Origin: Gambelia wislizenii | Lineage: Eukaryota > Chordata > Lepidosauria > Squamata > Crotaphytidae | Length of the DNA: 64,000 nt | NCBI GenBank assembly: GCA_030847615.1 | Contig: JAUMIR010000001.1 | Location: 445,338,687 to 445,402,686, forward strand | Reading direction: 5' to 3' | Part shown: positions 19,601 to 31,600 of the stretch, one piece after another | Position numbering within the stretch: position 1 is the first letter of the stretch | Layout of the letters: each line of letters opens with the position of its first letter | Translations under genes and position numbers: made by a program | Notes under the pieces: model-generated | What the model saw: only the letters and a program-made list of their open reading frames with translations | Told to the model about the DNA's origin: nothing | Databases searched by the model: none

Positions 19601-22600
19601 GGGTTCTTTAAGTGGCTAAGAAGGTGCTTCCTCAGATGTAATCAAATAAAATTGTGGAATCAGTTCTCTGTTAATACAGGGTGCATCCATGCATTCATAT
19701 GGACTCAACAGTGCCTTCTGGGAGTACATGTTAGCTAATCTCCCCATTACCTAACTATGGCAATAGTCTTATTTTATACAGGTGTACAGATGATCCAGTG
19801 AACAATTGTTCACTGTGCAGGCTGAAATATTGGTTGACTGTCAGGTATTCATAGCCCTCTTCCAAAATGGTGAAGCCACATTGCCACGAAGCAGAGCCTC
19901 TGCAGTTTTTTGTAATGAGCTGGTAAGTCAGGAACAGGCATAACCCCCAAGTTTTTCGGTGAGCTGCCACTCTGAATGGTTGCTGAACCCACCAGAACAC
20001 ATTTTTAAATCCCTGTTTGCCCCATTGGGGCCTATAGCCTCAAGTCCCTAGACCGGAAGGAAGACAGACAACACCACAGCCCGCTCTTACATAGTCAAGC
20101 AAGGAGGGGGGAGATCTTGCTCCCTGCAGGAGGAGACGAACCTTCTCTTCCGACGGGCGGAGATAATGGTGCCTTCACTGTCAGCCCAGTACCTACAAAG
20201 CACAGTCAACCTGCAGGCAGACTACCTGAGCAGACACAAAGTTCTCCCAGGGGAGTGGTCTGTCCATCCTCAGGTATTCCACCAGTTAGAACTCAGGTTC
20301 GGCCTGATGGAAGCAGACATGTTCACTTCACGGACCAACAGAAAATTAAACAGGTACTCACAACATTCCCAGACAGAGAAGCCAAGGGTCTAGAGTAGAC
20401 ACACTTCAAGTCTCATGGCCCAAAGGCCTGTTTGTACCTCTTCTCCCCCCATTTCCGCTGATTGGGAAAGCAATCAGGAAGGTGAGGGAGGAAGCAGCTC
20501 AGGCAATCCTCTTAGCCCCCTACTGGCCCAGGAGACCATGGTTCTTTGACCTAAGGGACCTGGCCCAGGAGGAGCCATGGATGCTCCCCCAGAGAGAGGC
20601 CCTGGCTTCATCTAGCTGCCTGGAGTTTGAATGGGAGGCACTTAGACGATGTGGGTATGAGGAGATGGTAATCTCCATCCTACTGTCTTCCTACAGACAA
20701 TCCACGACAAGAATCTACGAAGCCACCTGGAAAGCCTTTTGCAAGTGGTGTTCATCTAATCACATCCAGCAGTTAGAGGTGTCAACGAAACACATCCTAG
20801 CCTTCATTCAGAGAGGCCTGGACCCTCAAAAGACAGGCGGCAGCCTTGTCTTCGGTACTGTCCTCCACCAAAGGTGGATTGTTGACTTTGCACCCACACT
20901 TGCGAAGATTCCTGAGGGGAGCCACCATTATATCACCACCTGTGGCACACTTCATGGAACCCCCCTCAGGTCCTGAGACAACTGTCAAAACCCCCATTCG
21001 AACTCCCTCTGGAGAGTGTCCTTAAGGGACCTATCACTTAAGGTAGCCTTCCCGATAGCCATTACCTCCACCATAAGGGTATCAGAACTGGCAGCCCTTT
21101 CAGTCAAGGAGCACCTTTGCTCCTTCAACGAGGATTATGTGACTCTGCACACGGATCCCTCCTTTACCCTCAAGGTCCTTTCTGCCTTCTATATCTCTCA
21201 GGAATTGATCTGCCATCCTTTTTGCCCTAACCTCACTCATCCTAGAGAGAGGCTATGGCACAAACTGGATGTGCGCAGGGCACTCAAAATTTGCATCAAA
21301 AGGACAGAGGCCTTCAGGTGCTATGACTCACTCTCTGTCTCCTTTAACCCATCTTCCATGGGAGCCAGGGCCTCCAAACAGACTATCACAAACCAGATCT
21401 AGGCATGTATCCTAAGGGCCTACAACGCAGCAGGAATGCCATGTCCCACCAGGGTGCAAGTCCATTCCACCAAGGCAGCAGCCACCTCAGCAGTTCTTTC
21501 TACCAATGCCCCAATTTCAGAAATATGCCAGGCGGCCACATGATCCACCCCCTCCTCCTTCATCAGTTATTACAAATTGTCAGGTCCAGGGCAGCAGGCA
21601 CGGTGTTCGGCAGAAGGGTCCTCCCTCCAGCAGGTAGTTACAGACTAGGTAGTTGGGCAGTCACTCCTCCCTAGACCTGAGGTTGCTTGGGCACGTCCCA
21701 AGGTAATGGATTCCTCCTCTCACCAACGCAGAGAATGCCACATTGGTTACTTACCATGAAGGTGCATTCTTGGGTTGGTCGAGAGGAGGAATCCACCCCA
21801 CCCTTGGTGACTGCCCCTTTCTCTTAAGGTGGGATACCTGCTGGACTTCTTTGTCTGTCCTCTTTACTGGGCTTTGCTAGTCAGTGAACTGGCCTCATGG
21901 AGGGCTGGAGGGGAGGAGTCAACAGCTCTGTCCAGCTATCGTGAGACTTTATTTCCTATCTCCCGCCTCTTCTCTGGGTGATGAAGGAACCTAAGATAAT
22001 GGATTCCTCCTCTCGGCCAACCCAAGAATGCACGTTCATGGTAAGTAACCAATGTGGCAATTTAAATAAATTAGGAGTAAGCCGCAGCTCTTCTTCTCAG
22101 TGGATAGACATGGCATTTGGGCTTCAGGCTCAAGATTTGGAGCTATCTAAGTATATGAAGACATGCCAGCGTGTGGGGATGCTGTGTGCATTGAGGTATG
22201 TCCATCTGTAAAATAGAAAGTCTCAGTTTTGGTATCACTGCAAATCTTGCCTTGGGTAGTAGTTTCACTATTTGGGGCTGTCACAGACCAAAGATAATAC
22301 CGTATCACACAGTATAGTTTTTGTGTGCTTTTGGGATTAGGAGTAAATCACATTGCTGTATGTAATTTTGTAATGCCATAATGGGGAAATGATTCCTTAT
22401 TACGATCAAATACCAAAACTATGAGGCTTACCTTGGTGGATCAGAACATGACAGTTCAGTGGGATAAGTCAAACATTTTGTTTCCAATAGGGACCATCCA
22501 TATTTGTCAGGCACCCAAAATAGTACTAGTAGACGATCTCTGTCACATTCACATACGCATGCACATATTTCATACCCAGAGTTTTCCCCTTACATCCTAG

Positions 22601-25600
22601 TGCAGCATTTCTCAGCCAGAATTCCTTGGAGCCCTAGGGTTTTGTGAGAGGTTGCTAGGAGTTCTGTGAGAGATCATGACTGGGGAAAAAGTGTTTTTGT
22701 TTTTTAAATTGAGCTGTAGATACAATAATTTTTACAGGGGGGGTTCCCTGAAATTTGAAAATTATTTCAAGGGTTCCTCCAGGGTAAAAAGTTTGAGAAA
22801 GGCTCCCCAAGTGATTGTGTTTAATTGTCAAGTCTGATGTTTATTAATTTGTGTAATTCTTTTTTAAAAGTTAGCAAAATTAGTAATTAACTCCATTTTT
22901 ATTATAGTGTATTTTGTGTTACTGTATTGTGTAGTAGGAAATACATGTTGCTTTGTCCAGAATTGAGTGGCTGCAAGATCTAAAGTATGTGACAGAAATT
23001 TCTCTCTTTGTTGTTGTTGTTGGATTTTTTGGCACTACAGAAAGCTACAAGAAACTTGAAAGGGTTTCCCAACCCTCTGGTGTGAATTTTTAGGGTGCAT
23101 TTTGCTTATTTTGGTGGAAGCAGTGGAATCCAATGGAAATGCTTATTGGATTCTGGCCTCTGTTCCTGTTTGTCTGCCTCTTCCTCCTTGTTTGTTTGGA
23201 TCTGTCTTATCCTCTTGTACCACAGTTTTCATGGGAATCTTTAGTAAATGACTGCTAAATGCTTTTAGAAACTCAAGGTAATGTTTACTTTATGTGTGCT
23301 GATACACGCATTGATTTTGAAGTAAGGCTTATCATAGAATCATAGAATTGTAGAGTTGGAAGAGACCATGAGGGCCATCCAGTCCAACTCCCTGCCACGC
23401 AGGAAATCTTGATCAAAGCATCCCCAACAGATGGCAATCCAGCCTCTGTTTAAAGACCTCCAAGGACGGAGACCCCACCACGCTCCGAGGGAGTGTGTTC
23501 CACTGCCGAACAGCTCTTACTGTCAAAAAGGTCTTCCTAATGTTGAGGTGGAATCTCTGTTCCTGGAGCTTGCATCCATTGCTCTGTGTTCCAGTCTCTG
23601 GAGCAGCAGAAAACAAGCCTGCTCCATCCTCAGTGTGACACCCCTTCAAATACTTAAACAGGGCTATCATATTGCCTCTTAACCGTCTTTTTTCCAGGCT
23701 AAACATACCCAGCTCCCTAAGTCTCTCCTCATAAGGCATGGTTTCCAGACCTTTCACCATTTTAGTTGCCCTTCTCTGGACATGCTCCAATTTGTCAATA
23801 TCTTTTTTGAATTGTGGTGCCCAGAACTGGACACAGTATTCTAGGTGAGGTCTGACCAAGGCAGAATAGTGCGGCACTATTACTTCCCTTGATCTAGACT
23901 ATACTTCTATTGATACAGCCTTTATGCTTCTTTTACGCTGAAGCAATACTTATTCCTCAGGATCAATTTTTCTTTTTATGTTGGATGGTAATAGTCTTCA
24001 CAATGCATTCATCCAATTTATATGGGATTGAAGTTGGGCTAGCAAATCTGTAACTTCATGAATGTGCTCTGTGCCCTTTGGTGCTGTAAAGCCTACCTAC
24101 TCATTCTCTAATCAGGTTAACTTCAGTGGTTATATAGGTATTAATCAAATGAACACTAGTTTTGCATCTTCTTTAATCATTCGTTGAGTGCTTTTAATCA
24201 CTCATATTATTTTTTCCTAATTAATTCTAAACTGACATTCTTTTTATGCCTTCATTCTTCAAAACAATTGTTTGAGTGTGAATTTGTCCTCAAGAACTGC
24301 AAGGAAGACAAAGAAACAGGAGACAAACTACAAATGTGTTTGTTCTAGTCACAATGTTTGCAAAAGTAGAAAAAGAAACTTCAGAAAAAGGAATCTTAGG
24401 GGTAAATCTCCCACCCAAAGCCTAGAAAATATTGAGCATGTGTATGGATTGATTGCAGAATACTGAGGGTGGATTTAAAGTTGGGGGAGGGAGAGTAGGA
24501 AATGGAATTTACCCTTGACAGAAATACTCAGTTTTCTAATCTCATTCATGTTGAATTTGATTGTGTTGTGCTCACTGTTTCCAAGCAGTTCTACAGTGTC
24601 TGCATCTGGAACCAGGGCCTAAGCATTACTTGACACCAGTCAAGTCACTTGTCCCCTTACTGATTTCATAGATAACTTTTATGATGGATCGCAGTAACTG
24701 AGTGGGTTGAATCTTAGATCCCCTAAGTGCCCATAAAGATGTGTTTGGAAGGGAATCTTCCTGAGCAGTTTGAAAGATGGTGCAAAGGAGCAGGGTAGAA
24801 TCAATTAAAATGACCTCTCCTCACCCCACTCCTATTCCATTAGCTGGAACTTCCACTTGATCACAGCCCTTATTCATGGTAGGGAACTAACTGTGTTTAG
24901 ATACTTTGTTTCTGTCTAGTCTACATTTATGTTTATTCAGTCAGTTTAGGGATTGCTCAGATCACTCATTATCATTTCTTTTTCAGTTCCTTATCTTATA
25001 TCTTTTTGCACTGGAAGATCATCATAAGAGTTCCAGCATAATAATGCATTCTTCAGAATAATACTTATTTCTTTAGTCTGGTATTGAGTGAACCCCATAT
25101 TGCTTCTGTGGATAAATATGTGTTTATAGCATTCTGCTTTTTGCACAATGATACATAATTGATTAGAATACATACATAATTGATTATGTATCAATTATGT
25201 ATCAATCAATGTATCGATTGATTATGTATCAATCAATGTATCAATCAATAGATACATAATTGATTAGAAGTAAGAGATAATATGATTTTATTGCTCACAC
25301 GGTGGCATTAGCTTTCTGGTATGTCAGTTATATTTCTGCTTTTAGCACAAGGTATTTACTGTTTATAGAAACTTTTATTGGTCTTTATTCATCTACAATA
25401 TCATCTGCTTACAGTTACTCATTAGTTGTTTACAAAACTATGTAATGATATGTCACATTTTGTTGATTTCACATTTATATATTAAAAATATATTAAAATA
25501 AAAGAAATATATAACATTTATACTTCCCACCTCCCCTTTCATTTCCATCAACCATATCATGTTTTCTTCACAATCTGTTAAACATTAACCTCTTAATTTC

Positions 25601-28600
25601 TAGATGTACGGTAATTAGTTTCTTTACCTTCCATATCCAATGTCTAGCTGTTTCTCTCTCTGGCTTTTTTTCGCAAACAAAGATTCAGGAAGGATTCATC
25701 CCACGCTTTCTGCAAGCGCACTGATGACTGAAAAGGCCAATCCGAGATAAACAAGTCCGGTTGCAGAAAGCACAGCAGGAGGTCTTCTTGGGTGATGTTT
25801 CCGGGTTGTGATTCTTTCTGCATTGTTGTTTCTCTTCAAGACTTGTACAGCATGAGTTCTGAAATAAGGCAGCAGAGTGTTCGTTTGGTTTGGTTTGGTT
25901 TGGTTTTTGCCTGTTATATTCAATAGGTATAGCACTGGTTTAATTTCAAAATTTATTTTTTATATTTTTGATACCATGTCATGGATTCTTGGCCAAAATG
26001 TCTTTGCATTTTCACAGTGACCGTGCATGATAAAATGTTCCACATTGATTTCCACATTTCAGTTTTCTTCTTTACTTTTTGTCATTCTGTTAGCATGCCC
26101 TACTACTCCTTCCCTATGATATTCATAATTGGAAATGTTGGACACTTCTAGGGGTCAAGATGTTTTGTTCTGCTTTATACTTTGAGACATTTCATACATG
26201 AGCCATGTTCCATTGTACTGCATCTGAATGTATGTGTAAAAATCATGTGTGTAAAACACACAGCAGTATTGGATGTGTCTTATATTGCTGAACAAACTTT
26301 CTTTTGTTTTATATTTACTAGTGCCCTCAGCTAACCATTGAACCACCAGAGGATCCTGAGGAAAGTTTGAGATTACAGCAGTTGCAAGCGGCAGCAACAC
26401 AGTGGCAGCAGCATCCACAGCAGCGTGTGGGTTTCCAGTATCAGAGAATAATGCAAAAGCATTCACAGCTGCAACAAATTCTGCAACGCTACCAACAGAT
26501 CATACAGCAGCCACCACACTTGCCAGTGAGTCATTAAAGAAATAGGATTTGATTCAGACTTTCTTTTTAAATAAAATTATTTTATTTTAATGCTGAAAAG
26601 AGACCTTAATAGTTCTTTTGGGTGGTCTCTGTGTACATGGGGTGAATATCGCATAGCCTCCCACCCCAGATCAGTTTTGAAGCCTGTAGAGTTCCCTTTT
26701 CCCTCCTCCCTATTTTGTTTTGTGTAAAAAAAATAGAAAAATTGTTCCTTCATAAGCCTCCAGGGTGTAATTCTCTCTTCTTGAGAAGTTACAGACTAGT
26801 TTTTAATGTAAAACTTGATGTGGAAGCAGCCTCTGTGTGAAAATTTTTGTTTACTAACATTCTCATATGAAATAAGTTGTGTAGAAAGAATTCTCATTAG
26901 TTTCAGTAGATTTAATAATAATATATGTTGAGTATCAGAGTATGGCTTCACTTAAAATGGGTGGGGTTAGGTACGTGATGTTGTGAATGTAATTTTAAAA
27001 AGGAATATCACATTTTAAGGCTCCAATGCATGGCTGCTGCACATTCAGTGCACAGTAACAATTTTACTGAAGCTGTGGACAATGTGAGCTGTTCCATTTA
27101 TAAATCTGTGTTTTGTACACTGACATATTAGAAAAGGCTGCACTCATTAAATATAGGACTAAATCAATTTCTAAATCCAATTGCTAGTTAGAGTAGACCC
27201 TCTGAACCACTTGCTGAATGAAGTCAGCAAACATTTAAATCCCACTGATTGAATGGATTACTCTAGTTGGGAGGAACTGCTAGTTACATTTAGACCATGG
27301 TAAATATAGGTTGTGGCTTTAGAAAGAGTTAATTTCAAATATGTTTCTTACTACTTTCTGTTTCTGGCAGACATTGTCAGTGGAGATGCAACTACAGCAC
27401 TATGAAACTCAGAATAAGCAATTCCAACCACTTTACAAGGAGTGGGAACGTGAATTTCAGCAGTGGCAGGATCAGCTTCAGACTTACCCTCACAAAGACC
27501 AGCTTCATGAGTGTGAGAAACAGTGGATGATGTGGCAGGGACAGATGAAAGCTACTCATGCTCACCTTCAAGAAAAAGTGAAGTCTCTTCGGAACATGAA
27601 CAGTCAATATGCTGGGGGTGGAACTCTGCCACTTCTATTTTCTCCATATTCTCAAACAATGCAGAGTGGTATGCCCATGGTGTCATCTACTTTTTCCTCA
27701 GCTACACTCCCTCTGTCATCTACTGGATTCTCTTCTGACCCACAGACATCTGATACACCTGTTCCAAAAGATTCTGGCCCTCAGTGCACCCAGGCCACTG
27801 AAACAAGGCCAACCATATTTCCTACACCTGGTTCTTTTACATTTAAAGTTACTGAGTCACTTCCCACTTCCCAGCCCACAGAGATGATGAGGCCACCTCT
27901 GCTTCCTACTCCTACCTCTTCTTATGCGTACAAAGCATCTGAGTTACCTGCCAGTTCCCATAATGTGGAGGTAACTAGGCCAGCTCTCTTTCCGACTCCT
28001 AGTTCTTCTATGTCTAATGCTAATGAGCCACTTCCCACGACCCAAACAACAGAAGTGGCCAGGCCAGGCCTGCTTCCTACCCCTCCCTCTACTTCTTTTA
28101 CATTTAAAGCAAATGAGACTTCTGCCAGCTCCCAGACCACGGAGTCATCCAGACCACCTCTGCTTCCTACCCCTTCATATACTTCTGTTTCTTATAAAAA
28201 TGATTCATCTGTCACTTCCCAGACCACTGAGACAAACAGACCAGCCCTGCTTCCTACCCCTGCTTCTGCTTCATTTTCATTTAAAATTTCTGATTCACTT
28301 GCCAACTCCCAGTCCACTGAAACAGCCAGACCAGCTCTTCTCCCTACTCCTACCCCTGCTTCTTTTTCTTACAAAAATGCAGACACATCTGCCACTTCAT
28401 CTTATCGTTCAAATGTAACATCATCTGCTAGCTCTTCAGACCTAGGGAGTTCTTACGTTCCTCTGGGTAAACAGGTAATGCCATTTGGTTCATCGGAACC
28501 AAGTTCTGTTGAAGTGAAGGCCCATTCTATAGTATCATCATCTGCATCTGCTACTACTACTACTACCAGCAGCAGCACCACTACCTATCAGAACAGACAA

Positions 28601-31600
28601 GTGAGAACAGCTGGGTTTTCTGATTCTCCAAGAGGCTCATACCATGAAGGTCCAAGGGGCCCACGGTAGGTTTTCTTTCTCATTTTTTTTCTTAGTAATA
28701 CTGGTTTATGTAATGTCTCACAATTGCCCCATGGTCGCTGTCCAATTGAAAGCCAGTTTCATCTTGTGGTTTGCCATGCTTTAAATCTGTATACCTTAAA
28801 AGTTCCTCCAGAACAATTCAGAAACGGAGCTGTTACTTACTTGATGATCCCCTTGGTGAATGCTTGAAGAGAAATGTGTTGGTCACAAGTCAGAGGACTT
28901 TATCACACCAGCCTGTTTTCTCACAACAATCGTGTTATTGAAACGAATAGGAGCATACTAGTTTGAAAATCTTCAGTATCACACTTCTCTGCAGTCACAC
29001 AAATGTGCTGCGAGTGTGCTTCTTTGGCAAATCTTGGTACCTTCTGCACCAGCTCAGTAACCCTACCTTCCTACCTGTGTATGCCCTACTCAGCACATGT
29101 TTCAATGTTTATTTTTGCTGTGATTGTGTAATTACGGGAAAATGGTAACATTTATTTTATTGTTTCGCTGTAATTACATAATCGCAGCAAAAATAAAAAT
29201 AAAAAAACAAAAGGTACGGAGTTAAAACAATCTTGGTATGCTTGGAAACGGAGGGGCAGAGGAGGAGAATTACGCCTTCTCATGGCACATGATTGCTGTC
29301 ATATCATTACTGCAGCAGAAGGGACCTATCACACCAGGGGGACTAGTGTAATAGCAGCGATATTGGGAGCCATTGCTGGGTTTCCCCCATCAACGAAAAG
29401 GTGCACTACAGAAACAAATGAAATGCAACGCAGCAGCATGCTAGATAACACGTTGTGTGATAAGTACTGGCCAAATACACTAATATTTCCCTGTATTTCC
29501 AAAATACCAGCCTTGTGTGATAAAGTCCAGAGTCAGGATTGTCCAATGAGGAATTCTAGAATCTTGTATTGAAGCTAGTAATTTGTGTCACCACCAAATA
29601 GCTGAAACATGATTACATTGAAGGTCAGTTTGAAAAGGGAAGCAGTGGGCAGAGTATGTCCGCATTCACATGCCAGCAACTTCCTTCAACAAGTCACTTC
29701 ACGCACTGCTTTCCTGGCAAGATATGACAGACACATACCGTACATCTTGAGGGAAGGTGGGAGAGTAGGTTGGCACTAAAAAGTGAATTGAGGGATTGTT
29801 AAGCACCCATTTCTAGCTACTTCCTGCAGCAATTCAGCAGAGACTGGTCCCCACAGTCAAGTCTGCTGACAGATATTTAGTTCTGGCTTTAGAGCTTATG
29901 CAGAAGCATCTCTTGGTCTTGTTCCTGCTTCTATATATAGTAAAATTAACTTGACAAAAAAATAACTGTTAAAAACATCTACTAGTTGCAAATAGGAGAT
30001 GCCCTAACAAATCAAAATCCAGGAAAAACCTACCTGAATAAAATAATTTTCACTTCCACTTAAAAACAGCAATGGTGTCCTGCAAATGTTAGTGTAGAGA
30101 AGATCTTTTTTCTGTCTGGATCAACTGTATCTCTAGCATAGTTGGGAGATAAAGAAAGGCCTCTCTGTAAGATCGTAGGGCTTCAACAAATTGCTGTGAG
30201 ATGAGATCATCCCTAAAATATCTTGGATCTAGGATTTAAAGCCCTGGTGGAGCCCTGGTGCCACAGTGGTTAAATGCCAGTACTGCAAGTGGCAGCATTG
30301 CAGTTTCAATCCCAAGGGCTCCAAGGTTCAATCAGCCTTCCATCCTTTCATAGGTTGGTAAAATCAATACCTGGCTTCTGGGGGCAGTTAGCTAACATAC
30401 ATTGGAAACCGGTTAATGCAGTGTAGATGTGTAAGTTGCTATTTCTTAACAATTCGTAAGCTTCTCTGAGAGCCTTTGTGGCTGAAGAGCAGGATATAAA
30501 TACATAAAATTAATAAATAAATAAAGGTTGTCATCAACATTTTGAATTGAACCAGGAAACAAGTAGATAAATTATACAACCTTTGCAGGACAGATGCTCT
30601 CTCCCATGTACTACTTGCCCTCAACTTTCATGGAGGTTAGGGGTTCAGAGTCCCCTTGAAAGTGGTAAAACCCCAAATATGGGAAACTGTGTGGTTTTTT
30701 CACCTGAGAGAACACTTATCTAGGCATTTCAAGGTCCTCCAGCACAATTCTGTGGTTAACTTCCACAGCAGAGGTAATGGCAAATACAGTAATCTGCAGA
30801 TAATCAAATCCGCAAATGGTTAACCTGCAAATGTAGAAGGACAACTGTACACGTTAGCATGGGGCACAAGATGAAATTCTGAAGAATGGCTTTATATTTG
30901 TTTTATTTATTTAATTTATATCTTGCTTTTCTCCTGACATGGGACCCAAAGCAGCTTACAATAATTTCAGCTAATACTCAGCTAAAATCTTGCTTTACCC
31001 AAGTTAAAAAACCAAGTAAACATCTCTATTTAAAAAGCACATGATTAAAAACAGTTTAATCACATTTGAAAATCATAGAATCATAGAGTTGGAAGAGACC
31101 ACAAGGGCCATCCAGTCCAACCCCCTGCCATGCAGGAATACACAATCAAATCATTCCCGAGAGGTAGGTGTCCAGCCTCTGCTTTAAAACCTTCAAAAAA
31201 GGAGACTCCACCGCACTCTGAGGCAGTGTAATCCACTTCCGAACAGCTCTTATTGTCAGGAAGTTCTTCCTAATGTTTAGGTTGGAATCTTTTTTCCTGT
31301 AGTTTGAACCCATTGCTCCATGTCCTAGTCTCTGGAGCAGCAGAAAACAAGCTTGTCCCACCCCTTTAAAGTAATTTTAAAAAATAAAAGCATCTGTGGC
31401 ATTACTAAGGCTGGTGTCACCCCTCCCTCCGACGGTGTCACTTGGTGCGGTTTAGCCTCTCCCCATCCTCCTAGTGCCACCACTGCTCTCTCCCATGTCT
31501 TCACCAGACGTGTGTGATGGCAGTGGGACTGAGAAAAAAATCCCAAGCCAGCTCATACTCAGGGCTAGAGGAATGAACAAACATATTGTGTTCTAAAACT

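Larger units (their letters stand above)
13893..22060 (+). mobile_element. Composite DIRS locus: outer copy A with internal copy B and a CR1 insertion
   Basis: Copy A's left tip (13893-13974, continued at 14601 after the CR1) is the inverted partner of 21890-22035. Both A tips are mirrored in the internal complementary region at 21690-21800, proving they belong to one element. Between them lie a degenerate gag-like start, RT/RH/MT/YR remnants with their own ICR and right end (copy B, to 19214), about 850 bp of unassigned sequence, and then a partial RNase H/MT/YR and right end of A. All coding parts carry frameshifts or stops. Confidence 0.82.

Noticed and set aside
22095..22196. Exon-like frame [19 protein letters not shown] followed by a gtatgt donor
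   Set aside because: It matches nothing in YLPM1 and would interrupt the clean phase-0 join between exons at 13376 and 26322; most likely chance or a scrap of another sequence.
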